DNA from: JAZRWQ01 sp045541395 | Lineage (GTDB): Bacteria; Bacillota; Clostridia; Oscillospirales; UMGS1783 | NCBI GenBank assembly: GCA_045541395.1 | Contig: JAZQIZ010000032.1 | Span: 1 to 25,538, forward strand | Direction of reading: 5' to 3' | Length of the DNA stretch: 25,538 nucleotides | Shown: positions 1 through 7,640 of the stretch, piece by piece | How positions within the stretch are numbered: the first letter of the stretch is position 1 | How the letters are laid out: each line of letters opens with the position of its first letter | Position numbers and translations under genes: made by a program | The notes under the pieces: model-generated | The model's input: the letters and a program-made list of their open reading frames with translations, nothing else | Database searches by the model: none | What the model was told of the DNA's origin: nothing

Positions 1-43
1 CTGTTAATATAACTGCAAGCAGCAAAGCAATAAATCTTCTCAT
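1..43 (-). CDS. Partial CDS, start of an exported protein
   Basis: Only the first 14 codons are inside the window (MRRFIALLLAVILT). Two arginines followed by an unbroken hydrophobic run is the beginning of a signal peptide or N-terminal membrane anchor. A strong GGAGG ribosome-binding site lies at about 51-56, between this ATG and the stop codon of the large secreted protein upstream (stop at 61-63), so the two genes are probably co-transcribed. Nothing can be said about function, because the mature part is off the left edge. Confidence 0.6.
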   Translation of the reverse strand, partial: MRRFIALLLAVILT

Positions 44-60
44 AATAAATTCCTCCAATA

Positions 61-2400
61 TTAGCTTAAGCTAAAGTATATAGTTTCACTGTCAAAATAA
101 AACGCTCCGTCCTGATCGTCATATACGAACCATTCAGCAACATTATCATTGGGGTTATCGGTAGATGTTATTAATTCCGATGGATTATCACTATCTTTAT
201 GTGCCCAATGCCCATCGCCTGTTTCAACCCAAAAGTGATAACAAGCAGACCAGTAAATACCAGGTCCCGTTGATCTCATAGCTACCCGTCTTTTGGTAGT
301 GCTTATATATGAATTGTAATTATTTACGTCAATAACAGTTTTTCCTTTGGTTTGCAGGTATGGTTTAACTGCATTGTTGTAATATCCTCTGGAGTTAGCT
401 GAAGGAACCAAACTACCCATATGACTGGGATTTACAAATTCATCTATGTCACAGGCAAAACCTAAACAATTTATATCTGTACTTGTCGTGGCAATATTAG
501 AGTATGCCGGATTGCCCATACAGTAATCAGGATAATACTCTACGGCTACTCTCGGCTTCCTTTGCGATGAATTTGCTGAATTAATATAATGAACGTCATT
601 TTGTTCTTCGGAGGTCATAAGAACCAAACCACGGTTTTGTTTTATTGACCTGACCATATCAGGTTCTAGATATTCTCTCATTAAAGCCGAAAAGAACTCT
701 TTGCCTTCACCGCCGCTGTATGCAGCTGCTGCCATTGAAAATGAATTCGGAGCATTAACTTTATCCATTCTGGAATACATAGTTTTTGATGCAACGTTTG
801 TCCACGTTAGTGTTTGTGCATCCCATAATAAGCCGGGTATACGTGGCAGAATGGTAGCAGTGCCATCGTTACTCGAACTCGGATAAAACTGAGGCGTTGC
901 AGATATAATGGAATTAGGCTTTATGGTTGGTGAAAAATTAGAAATATGATACTGTAAAAATGCTCTCCATACACTTCCGTTAGGGTTAAGTGAGGTAGGG
1001 CCGGTTGCCTTACCGACAGTTAAATTAGGCGACGTTCCGTAATTCTGTGTAGGAGTTCCGCTGCATACGCAAGTATCATAGATTAAAGCTGCAGTAACGG
1101 TTGTTATTACGCTAGACGTAGCAGTTAAGGGATACTCAAGGTCTTCAATCTGAGATATATCCTGACTTAAGGTTACGGTTACAAGGTAATAACCGTTGCC
1201 GTAGGGGGCTATATCTATTGTACTGCCGGGAATGTATACTCCGTTGGCGTCACGTAAGGTTTCTGCGTTTATCTGCATTACCATTTTCCCTTGATTATTA
1301 AATAGGGGAATGTTATCTCCCTGAGAGTTGCCGGGTACAACGTTTTCAAGATATATTCTGAATGAGAATTTATTATCCGTATTGGCGTTTCTAACGGTCA
1401 TCTGATTCTGGAAGCCGTGTAATACGGGTATTACGGTGTAATCCATATTGCTGAAGGTGTTTGCGTAGGTCACAGCATTTTTTGTTAAACCGTTTTCGGG
1501 GTTTTCTATTGTCTGCAGCTGTGCATTACCTTCAAATAACGGGGCAATTAACGTAAGAAGGGTTTCTTCCTCTTCTTCTATTATATTCTCTTCCATTTCG
1601 GAAAAGGGAATATTTTTTTCTATTACTTCTAAATCCGTTAATTCCTCTTCAATTACAGGCTCTTCTGTAATTTCTTCCGTAACGGGTTCTTCTGTAATTT
1701 CTTCAATCGCAGGTTCTTCGGGTATTTCAACAGGTTCTTCAATAACCTCTTCTGTTGTTTCCGTTACTTCTTCCGTAACAGGTGCTTCTTCAACAGGCTC
1801 TGTTATTTCGGGAACCGTTTCTTCAATAACGGGCTCTTCTGTAATTTCTTCAATTGCAGGCTCCTCGGATATTTCAACAGATTCTTCAATAATAGGTTCT
1901 TCTGTATTAAGAACTTCATTTGGTTCTTCATTTGTATTTGCCATTACAACAGCGCCGTTTATTACTCTGTCATTAGAAGGGAACATTGTAACAGCATAGC
2001 CGTTTTCGCTGTAACGAACACCGTTACTTGCTTTTGTAGAAAGGGTAAAGCATTTGGAGCCCTGTATGGCTTCATAGCTTATACCGGGAGTGGAGCTTTC
2101 CTCTATATTTGAGGTATAGTTATGTTTAACGCCGTTTGCATCCTTGTACCAAACGTCCTGAGAAAAGATATACATTGTATTGGTACCGTCTTCATTAAGA
2201 TACACGGCGGTATTAGGTTCGGTTTCTTCTTGGTGGAGCCTTTGTATATGGCCTCCTTCTATAATATCCTGCTCACTTACAAGCTCACAGTAATCTGCAT
2301 CCGGCTGATATACATCTTCACCGGGGATAACGGCCTGTACGGGAGTTAAACCAAAAAGCAGAACTGTTACAACTAAAAAAACAAATAATTTCTTTTTCAT
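61..2400 (-). CDS. Secreted multidomain protein: Glu-rich repeats, DNRLRE-like region, C-terminal Cys/His domain
   Basis: 779 residues. Residues 1-23 are a classical signal peptide (KKK, hydrophobic core, cleavage likely after VQA). A Glu/Pro/Ile/Thr-rich low-complexity stretch at roughly 165-265 repeats units such as EEPAIEEITEEPV and probably acts as an extended linker or wall-spanning stalk. About 435-620 resembles the DNRLRE cell-surface domain (sugar-binding-like beta fold, with the YDTCVCSGTPTQNYG and RAFLQYHI patterns). The last ~155 residues contain NCLGFA (Cys645) and YHFW...GHWAHK (His722, His731, His734), a Cys-then-His layout seen in NlpC/P60- or papain-like peptidases and amidases. 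A peptidase or amidase role is inference. There is no LPXTG motif or terminal membrane segment, so the protein is released or held non-covalently. The start is set by the signal peptide and a GAAAGGAG site at 2407-2414. Expression is from the promoter at 2486-2514. Confidence 0.8.
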   Translation of the reverse strand: MKKKLFVFLVVTVLLFGLTPVQAVIPGEDVYQPDADYCELVSEQDIIEGGHIQRLHQEETEPNTAVYLNEDGTNTMYIFSQDVWYKDANGVKHNYTSNIEESSTPGISYEAIQGSKCFTLSTKASNGVRYSENGYAVTMFPSNDRVINGAVVMANTNEEPNEVLNTEEPIIEESVEISEEPAIEEITEEPVIEETVPEITEPVEEAPVTEEVTETTEEVIEEPVEIPEEPAIEEITEEPVTEEITEEPVIEEELTDLEVIEKNIPFSEMEENIIEEEEETLLTLIAPLFEGNAQLQTIENPENGLTKNAVTYANTFSNMDYTVIPVLHGFQNQMTVRNANTDNKFSFRIYLENVVPGNSQGDNIPLFNNQGKMVMQINAETLRDANGVYIPGSTIDIAPYGNGYYLVTVTLSQDISQIEDLEYPLTATSSVITTVTAALIYDTCVCSGTPTQNYGTSPNLTVGKATGPTSLNPNGSVWRAFLQYHISNFSPTIKPNSIISATPQFYPSSSNDGTATILPRIPGLLWDAQTLTWTNVASKTMYSRMDKVNAPNSFSMAAAAYSGGEGKEFFSALMREYLEPDMVRSIKQNRGLVLMTSEEQNDVHYINSANSSQRKPRVAVEYYPDYCMGNPAYSNIATTSTDINCLGFACDIDEFVNPSHMGSLVPSANSRGYYNNAVKPYLQTKGKTVIDVNNYNSYISTTKRRVAMRSTGPGIYWSACYHFWVETGDGHWAHKDSDNPSELITSTDNPNDNVAEWFVYDDQDGAFYFDSETIYFSLS

Positions 2401-2419
2401 TATTTTCTCCTTTCATTAC

Positions 2420-2452
2420 TTAAAACCTATGAACGGATATTAAATTAACCAT
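2420..2452 (-). CDS. Possible 10-codon leader peptide (MVNLISVHRF)
   Basis: Between the promoter and the secreted-protein gene lies an ATG preceded, 8 nt away, by a near-perfect GGAAGGAGGT Shine-Dalgarno (2461-2470). It opens a 10-codon frame ending in TAA at 2420-2422. The stop lies just upstream of the ribosome-binding site of the main gene (2407-2414), the spacing expected for translational coupling or an upstream regulatory ORF. The SD is stronger than that of the main gene. No run of identical regulatory codons is seen, and there is no obvious attenuator hairpin after it. It could instead be chance. Confidence 0.4.
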   Translation of the reverse strand: MVNLISVHRF

Positions 2453-2485
2453 TGGACCGTACCTCCTTCCAATTATTACATCTTC

Positions 2486-2514
2486 ACGATAGCACATAAA
2501 AACAGGCTTGTCAA
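2486..2514 (-). promoter_or_regulatory. Sigma-A-type promoter of the secreted-protein gene
   Basis: Read on the minus strand, a perfect TTGACA (2509-2514) is followed by a 17-bp spacer and TATCGT (2486-2491). It precedes the leader peptide and the 61-2400 gene. An 8-bp inverted repeat, AAAATAAA/TTTATTTT (2591-2598 and 2603-2610), lies upstream and could be a regulator site, but nothing links it to a known factor. Confidence 0.6.
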
Positions 2515-2628
2515 TGGGGTTTTTGATGAAATTTCACATAAACTGCAATAAATTTCCAAAGTGATGACAAAACGGTTACAAATAGGGGGTAAAATAAATT
2601 GGTTTATTTTGGATAGGGGCTTATTTAA

Positions 2629-2654
2629 AAAAACCCGACTTTCGTCGGGTTTTA
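2629..2654 (-). terminator. Intrinsic terminator after the parAB-MATE-lplA-DUF3737 operon
   Basis: ACCCGAC (2633-2639) pairs with GTCGGGT (2644-2650). On the minus strand the loop is a GAAA tetraloop, and the hairpin is followed by a run of seven T. It starts just after the stop codon of the DUF3737 gene. The plus-strand reading also has a short T run, so it may work in both directions. Confidence 0.85.
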
Positions 2655-2655
2655 T

Positions 2656-3486
2656 TCAGCCTATATTAAGTTGGCATTTGGCGTTTTCATCATCTATTAT
2701 AATATCGTAGGCTTTGGGGGCGCAGATAGTGCCGCTGTAAGGGTTTTTAATGCTTAAGATGGGAGAATTAAGAGTTGCCTCAACATCCGAACGTTCAAAG
2801 GAAAGGTCGCAATCAACCATCTCGCAGTTAATAAGCTTTAGGTTTTTGCAGTAGCAAAGGGGCTGGGTGCCAAAAATTATGCAGTTTTCGAAGGTAACGT
2901 TTTCGCAATACCAGGCAAGGTATTCGCCCTTAACGATGCTGTTTTTCACGGTTACGTTCTTTGCGTGCCAGAAGGCATCCTTGGTATCAAAATTGCAGTT
3001 ATCAAAAACCGAATCCTCTATGTACTGAAAAGAATATTTGCCGTTTAAGTACACGTTACTAAAATTTAAGTTTTTGGCTCTGAGCATAAAATACTCGCCC
3101 TGATTTTCGCAGTTTTCCATATTTATATTGGAAGAAAACCAGCCGAACTCAGGAGAGATAACGCTGCAGTTTTCCATTTTGATATCCTTACATTCTCTTA
3201 AGGCCTTTATGCCGTGAAGCTTGGAATCTTTAATTTCAATATTTTCAGAATACCATAAAGCGGCGCGGCAAAGGGAAGTCATTTCGCAGTTTTCAATTTT
3301 AACGTTGCTGTTATGCCAGAAGGGGTAACGCAGATTAAAAAAGCATTCCTTAGCAAGAATATTATTTGCTTCCTTAAAGGCGCTTTCGCCGTCGGCAGGG
3401 CCGTCAAAGGCGCAGGAGAGGACCTGAAGGTCATTCAGACCGTAAAGGGCTCTTTCTTCATCGAAGGTCTTATTCTCTATTTTCAT
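2656..3486 (-). CDS. DUF3737 family protein, right-handed beta-helix
   Basis: 276 residues from the chosen start. The sequence is a ladder of about 20-residue rungs with repeated I-x-N/D-C/S patterns (KIENCEM, IEIKDSKL, IKMENCSV, VTVKNSIV, VTFENCII, LKLINCEM), typical of a right-handed parallel beta-helix. The N-terminal FDEERALYGL and the FFNLRYPFWHN segment match my memory of the DUF3737 family, which has no established function. There is no signal peptide, so it is cytoplasmic. The frame can be extended to a TTG at 3519, but an ATG at 3486 with a GAGG ribosome-binding site nine bases upstream is much better. It is the last gene of its operon, 33 bp after lplA and directly before a terminator. 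Confidence 0.8.
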   Translation of the reverse strand: MKIENKTFDEERALYGLNDLQVLSCAFDGPADGESAFKEANNILAKECFFNLRYPFWHNSNVKIENCEMTSLCRAALWYSENIEIKDSKLHGIKALRECKDIKMENCSVISPEFGWFSSNINMENCENQGEYFMLRAKNLNFSNVYLNGKYSFQYIEDSVFDNCNFDTKDAFWHAKNVTVKNSIVKGEYLAWYCENVTFENCIIFGTQPLCYCKNLKLINCEMVDCDLSFERSDVEATLNSPILSIKNPYSGTICAPKAYDIIIDDENAKCQLNIG

Positions 3487-3519
3487 AACAAAAAACCTCG
3501 TTTTTCTTTTATTATACAA

Positions 3520-4497
3520 CTAAAACATTACGCTTGCAAGTTCTTCACCTGTTATTTGGCCTATAAAGGCAGTAAGATCCAGGCCTTCAAGGGCCATTAA
3601 AATAGCCTCTTCGGTATGGGGAAGGCCTGTAAGGATCTTTTCAAGGGGGGCTACTTCGCCGGTAGCCAGAAAATCGCCCTGAATGGAAATGGCCGAGATT
3701 ATCTCATTTTCAATATTCATTCCCACTTCAATTATACCGCCCCCAAACTTTGCTTCCTTTTTAAAGGAATAGGCAGGGTTTTCTTTAAAGTTCCATTCCC
3801 AGGCCCCGTACTTTTCCTCTTTAATTTTTGCGAATGCGGTTTCATCCTCTTTTGTAAAGGAATAAACGGTGCCGTTATTTTTATTAAGGCTGTATTCAAA
3901 AAGGCTGTTCATAAATTCCTTTACCGTCATTTCCTTATTTATATGGGAAGCAATATTTGTTACCCTTGATCTGACCGACTTTATCCCCTTGCTTTGAATT
4001 TTCAGAGGGTTTACGTTTAAGGCACCGGAAAGGTTTGACATACTTGAGGAGAAAAGCAAGGTGCCGTGATGAAGAAGGCGGTTTTTATATACGGTTTGAG
4101 CGTTGCCGGAAATTTTTTGGCCGTCAATCACAATATCGTTTCTGCCGGCAAACTGAGCGTTGGCGCCTAAGGTATTTAAAAACTCGCATACCGGCCCTGT
4201 AAACTTTTCAAAGGAAATATCCTGTTCGTTCTGAAAGCCGGTTATATAAGAAAAGTTTACGTTGCCTAAGTCGTGGAACACTGCACCGCCGCCTGTTCCT
4301 CTGCGAACTACGGTTATGTTGTTTTCCTTAACGTATTCAATATTTATTTCGCTGTAAGCGTTCTGGTTTTTGCCTATTATTACCGAAGGGCCGTTTTGCC
4401 AAAGAAAGAAAATATCCTCTTTGAAATTCTTTAAAAGATATTCCTCTGCGGCTAAATTTAAGGCCGGATCGGTGTTTTCTGTTTTAATAAATAGCAT
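3520..4497 (-). CDS. lplA: Lipoate-protein ligase A
   Basis: 325 residues, the length of a full LplA with its small C-terminal domain. It activates lipoate with ATP to lipoyl-AMP and transfers it to a lysine of lipoyl domains (glycine cleavage H protein, 2-oxoacid dehydrogenase E2). Visible motifs: RRGTGGGAVFHD (65-76, lipoate/AMP pocket), GRND (118-121), GQKISGNA with the catalytic-type Lys128, and HHGTLL (143-148). The C-terminal region from about 245 is the accessory domain of ligases, which argues against a BirA/LipB-type octanoyltransferase. The ATG has an AGGAT site. It lies 66 bp after the MATE gene, with an 8-bp perfect inverted repeat in the gap, and is followed by the DUF3737 gene. 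Confidence 0.92.
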   Translation of the reverse strand: MLFIKTENTDPALNLAAEEYLLKNFKEDIFFLWQNGPSVIIGKNQNAYSEINIEYVKENNITVVRRGTGGGAVFHDLGNVNFSYITGFQNEQDISFEKFTGPVCEFLNTLGANAQFAGRNDIVIDGQKISGNAQTVYKNRLLHHGTLLFSSSMSNLSGALNVNPLKIQSKGIKSVRSRVTNIASHINKEMTVKEFMNSLFEYSLNKNNGTVYSFTKEDETAFAKIKEEKYGAWEWNFKENPAYSFKKEAKFGGGIIEVGMNIENEIISAISIQGDFLATGEVAPLEKILTGLPHTEEAILMALEGLDLTAFIGQITGEELASVMF

Positions 4498-4512
4498 TTT
4501 GTATCCTATTCG

Positions 4513-4534
4513 GTATTATTTGACTTAATAATAC
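4513..4534. repeat. Inverted repeat in the MATE-lplA gap
   Basis: GTATTATT (4513-4520) and AATAATAC (4527-4534) form a perfect 8-bp dyad around a 6-base centre. It lies 15-37 bp upstream of the lplA start codon. It lacks a T run and is A/T-rich, so it is a poor terminator. An operator or RNA-stability hairpin for lplA is possible but unproven. Confidence 0.45.
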
Positions 4535-4563
4535 AATTTGTATATATTTTTTTGTTAGAATAT

Positions 4564-5925
4564 TTACGGTTGTACTTGAGCTTTCTTTGAATAAAATTTT
4601 CTTATAAAGAAGAACAAATTTACTCCTGCCCTTAAAAGCTGGTCTCCCGTTATGCAGATAACCACCCACATTACTCCTAAGCCAAGAAGCCTTACGGTTA
4701 TAAAGCAGCCTGCAACTCTGCAAAGCCAAAGGGATATAAGGGAGGCAATAAGAGGGTATTTCATAAAGCCCATTCCGCGCATAGCGCCGGAGACGGTCTG
4801 GTGAGTAAAGATACCGAAAAGCATAAGGCTGAATATTTTGCACATCTGCCCAACTAAGTTTGCAACCTCGGTTTCGCTTGTATACATCCAGGCAAGCTGT
4901 TTGCCAAAAAGGAAGTAAACCACAGCCAAAGCGCTTGCGGTAATTAAGGCTACCTTTAATATCATTGCAACGTAGCTTCTTGCCTTTGGCATATTCCTTT
5001 CGCCTTTTGCCATACCCGCAAGGGTGGTTGATACGGTTCCGTAAGAGCCGGATATTGCCCATACAAGGGATTCCATACTTACGGAAATGCTGTAAGCCGC
5101 ATAAGGCACGGTTTCTATTACAGATATTATTTTGGTGGTAAGTACGTTGCCGCCCTGTAATATAAGCTGTTCAGCCACAGCCGAAAGCCCAAGGCGAACC
5201 GAGGGCATTACAACTTCTTTTCGGGGGCGCATTTTATCCTTAGGCTTAAGCTTAACTATGGAATCAATTTTGTAAATTGCAACTATGGCCGCAAGGAACA
5301 TAAATACCTTGGAGATAGTTGTAGCAATGGCGGCGCCCTGGACCCTTAAAGCAGGGAAGCCTAAATTACCGTTTATGAGGCAGTAATTCAGAAATACGTT
5401 TACAACACCTGCTCCTATATTATAAAACATAGGCAGCTTTGTTTGCCCCACTCCGCGGAATGCCGAAGTAACGGCTATTGCCATTATATGGAAGAACATA
5501 CCGTAGCCAATAATGCGCAGATAGCTTACAGCATCGCCGTAAATTTCCGCATTTGCCCCAACGAACCTAACAAGATAAGGGGCGCCTAAGGACATAATCA
5601 GTGTAACTCCAACACCAACGGCAAACAAAATGGGCATCATTTGCGCGGTTATTTCATGGCATGTATGATATTTCTGAGCGCCGTAATTCTGGGATATCTG
5701 CGCTGTAAAGCCAACGCAGAAGGCGGCAGAAAGAACTATAAACATATTTATAACCGAGCCGGTTATACCAACGGCGGAAATGGCCTGAGAGGCATTTTCT
5801 ACTCTGCCTAACATGGCCGTATCCATTATACCGAAAAGGGTATTTATTATGCTTTCTATAAGCACGGGGATTACCATCTTTATAAAGAGCTTTCGGTCGG
5901 CCCCCGTTATTTTGTATTTTTCCAT
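4564..5925 (-). CDS. MATE family efflux transporter
   Basis: 453 residues with 12 predicted membrane helices, the standard size of the MatE family. The N-terminal FIKMVIPVLIESIINTLFGIMD segment and the internal repeat (second half starting near VRLGLSAVAEQLILQGG) are typical. These are inner-membrane antiporters that use Na+ or H+ gradients to export cationic drugs or metabolites; substrate cannot be read from sequence. The ATG is one base after the parB stop codon (TGA-A-ATG), so translation is probably coupled to parB. Its place in a par operon probably reflects read-through expression rather than a shared job. Confidence 0.9.
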   Translation of the reverse strand: MEKYKITGADRKLFIKMVIPVLIESIINTLFGIMDTAMLGRVENASQAISAVGITGSVINMFIVLSAAFCVGFTAQISQNYGAQKYHTCHEITAQMMPILFAVGVGVTLIMSLGAPYLVRFVGANAEIYGDAVSYLRIIGYGMFFHIMAIAVTSAFRGVGQTKLPMFYNIGAGVVNVFLNYCLINGNLGFPALRVQGAAIATTISKVFMFLAAIVAIYKIDSIVKLKPKDKMRPRKEVVMPSVRLGLSAVAEQLILQGGNVLTTKIISVIETVPYAAYSISVSMESLVWAISGSYGTVSTTLAGMAKGERNMPKARSYVAMILKVALITASALAVVYFLFGKQLAWMYTSETEVANLVGQMCKIFSLMLFGIFTHQTVSGAMRGMGFMKYPLIASLISLWLCRVAGCFITVRLLGLGVMWVVICITGDQLLRAGVNLFFFIRKFYSKKAQVQP

Positions 5926-5926
5926 T

Positions 5927-6775
5927 TCACTCGCCTAATAAAATATCCGATAAGCTGTTAAGGTCCTCTAAAGACGTATACTCTATTGTTAATTTGCCCT
6001 TATTGGGGCTGCCGGTAATTTTAACGCGGCGGCCTGTAGCTTCTTTGAGCCTTGTTTCAAGGGCGGTAATATTAATATCCTTTTCCTTGGGAGGCTTTGG
6101 AGGAGAGCTTAATTTCTTTATTGCGGCTTCAAGCTCTCTTACGGTCAGGCCCTCGGCGCATTTTTTTGCAAGGTCAAGGCGCACCTTCTTATCTTCAACC
6201 GATAACAGCACCTTGCCGTGGCCTGAGGATATCCGGCCGTTTTCAAGCATATTCACAATCTCCTCGCCTAAGGAAAGAAGGCGCATAGCGTTTGCAATAA
6301 CAGGGCGGGATTTGCCGACTCTTTTTGCAATTTCATCCTGAGTTAAGGAAAACTCTTTTTTAAGGCTTTCATAGCCCTTGGCTTCTTCTATAATATTCAG
6401 ATCCTCACGCTGAAGGTTTTCTATAAGGGCAATTTCCGCCGCTTCCTGCTTTGAAAATTCCTTTACAACAACGGGAAGCTTTTTAACCCCCGCTTTACGG
6501 GCGGCGCGCCATCTTCTTTCGCCTGCAATAATCTTATAGCGGCCGTCTTCAATAGGGGAAACAATAAGGGGAGTTATAACTCCGTGTTCCTTTATGGAAG
6601 CGGCAAGCTCGTTTAATTTTTCCTCGTCAAACACCTTTCGGGGCTGATTTTTATCGGGCTCGATATCCGCAATAGGCACTTCATTAACCGGTTTGTCAGC
6701 GCCGGAAAGGGATTGCTCGTTATCTATAAACAGGGCATCAAGGCCTCTGCCTAAACCTTTTTTCTTTGCTGTCAC
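5927..6775 (-). CDS. parB: Chromosome partitioning protein ParB (Spo0J)
   Basis: 282 residues. ParB binds parS, hydrolyses CTP to slide as a clamp, and loads SMC near the origin. It starts with the ParA-stimulating GLGRGLDALF peptide (7-16), then the CTPase/ParB-N domain with GERRWRAARKAG (85-96) and IENLQRE (118-124). A helix-turn-helix parS reader follows (about 144-166, LTQDEIAKRVGKSRPVI), then a C-terminal dimerisation region. The start is GTG, inside a GTGA overlap with the parA stop, so the genes are translationally coupled. Two parS-like sites lie just upstream of parA. Confidence 0.95.
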   Translation of the reverse strand: MTAKKKGLGRGLDALFIDNEQSLSGADKPVNEVPIADIEPDKNQPRKVFDEEKLNELAASIKEHGVITPLIVSPIEDGRYKIIAGERRWRAARKAGVKKLPVVVKEFSKQEAAEIALIENLQREDLNIIEEAKGYESLKKEFSLTQDEIAKRVGKSRPVIANAMRLLSLGEEIVNMLENGRISSGHGKVLLSVEDKKVRLDLAKKCAEGLTVRELEAAIKKLSSPPKPPKEKDINITALETRLKEATGRRVKITGSPNKGKLTIEYTSLEDLNSLSDILLGE

Positions 6776-7545
6776 TTGGTATCACCGTTCCTTTTTAAGA
6801 ATTCTGTTGCTACCGCCATATAGGCTTCGGTACCCTTGCAGTATTTATCATAAAGGGTTATGGGCAGGCCGTGAGAGGGCGCCTCCGAAAGGCGCACGTT
6901 ACGGGGAATGGCAGTAGCATAAAGCTTATCGCTGAAGAATCTTTTTATTTCCTCAGCCGACTGTATGCAAAGATTAAGGCGGCCGTCATACATTGTAAGC
7001 AGAACGCCTTCGATCTCGATTTTAGGGTTGTAATTCTTTTTAACCAGCTTTAAGGTATTTGTAAGCTGAGAAAGGCCTTCCAGCGCAAAATACTCACACT
7101 GAATGGGAATAAGCACACTGTCCGCACAGCAAAGTGCGTTTAAGGTTAAGAGAGCAAGGGAAGGGGGGCAATCAATAAAAATATAATCGAATACGTCCTT
7201 AACCTGATCCAAAGCTCTTTTTAAGCAGCTTTCGCGCCTTTCCACGTCCACAAGCTCCAGCTCCGCGCCTGCAAGGCTCATGCTTGAAGGCATAACGTAA
7301 AGGTTAGGCACCTGAGTACGCAGAATACACATTTTAGCCTGTTCGGGCTCTGCTATGGCATCGTATACCGAATTGGTTACCTGCTTTTTATTTATCCCGC
7401 AGCCGCTTGTGGCATTACCCTGAGGGTCCATATCCACAAGAAGCACCGCCTTATCCAGCTGGGCAAGGCAGGCGCAGATATTTATAACGCTGGTAGTTTT
7501 ACCAACGCCGCCTTTCTGATTGGCAACTGCAATAATTTTGCTCAT
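6772..7545 (-). CDS. parA: Chromosome partitioning ATPase ParA (Soj)
   Basis: 257 residues, the compact chromosomal ParA/Soj type without an N-terminal DNA-binding domain. The deviant Walker A KGGVGKTT (11-18), Walker A' VDMDPQGN (about 37-44) and Walker B FIDCPPS (about 118-124) are intact. ParA dimers bind DNA with ATP, interact with ParB, and in Firmicutes also regulate DnaA. First gene of parA-parB-MATE-lplA-DUF3737. The ATG has an AGGTG site, and an extended -10 promoter lies 30 bp upstream. Confidence 0.95.
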   Translation of the reverse strand: MSKIIAVANQKGGVGKTTSVINICACLAQLDKAVLLVDMDPQGNATSGCGINKKQVTNSVYDAIAEPEQAKMCILRTQVPNLYVMPSSMSLAGAELELVDVERRESCLKRALDQVKDVFDYIFIDCPPSLALLTLNALCCADSVLIPIQCEYFALEGLSQLTNTLKLVKKNYNPKIEIEGVLLTMYDGRLNLCIQSAEEIKRFFSDKLYATAIPRNVRLSEAPSHGLPITLYDKYCKGTEAYMAVATEFLKRNGDTK

Positions 7546-7574
7546 AAAATCACACCTTATTACGTAGTTTCTAC

Positions 7575-7583
7575 ATTATAACA
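7575..7583 (-). promoter_or_regulatory. Extended -10 promoter of the parAB operon
   Basis: On the minus strand TGTTATAAT gives a perfect TATAAT (7575-7580) with a TGn extension. No good -35 box is visible 17 bp upstream (TTTTAA). The parS-containing hairpin at 7603-7636 lies directly upstream, so ParB bound at parS could affect this promoter. Confidence 0.5.
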
Positions 7584-7602
7584 CACTATTTTAAAAATTA
7601 AA

Positions 7603-7636
7603 AGAAGAAAATGTTCCACATAGAACATTTTCTTCT
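7603..7636 (-). terminator. Terminator-like hairpin after the Gx transporter gene, containing a parS-like site
   Basis: AGAAGAAAATGTTC (7603-7616) and GAACATTTTCTTCT (7623-7636) form a perfect 14-bp stem with a 6-base loop, 4 bp after the transporter stop codon. On the minus strand it is followed by a T-rich run (TTTTAATTTTT). The stem is A/T-rich, so it would be a modest terminator. Its core is the parS-like site. Confidence 0.6.
7612..7627. other. parS: parS-like site 1
   Basis: TGTTCCACATAGAACA is a near-palindrome close to the Firmicute parS consensus (TGTTNCACGTGNAACA type), differing at the central positions. It lies 67 bp upstream of parA and about 10 kb from oriC, where ParB/Spo0J sites usually occur. 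It forms the centre of a longer hairpin. Confidence 0.6.
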
Positions 7637-7640
7637 CGGT

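Noticed and set aside
1620..1920. Regularly repeated short DNA units resembling a CRISPR array
   Set aside because: The units are in frame in the secreted-protein gene and encode Glu-Glu-Pro repeats. They are imperfect, and there are no unique spacers of constant length.
4484..5062. 192-codon minus-strand open frame overlapping the MATE gene
   Set aside because: It is an out-of-frame shadow of the transporter; its translation is basic and unpatterned, while the MATE frame has clear helices and family motifs.
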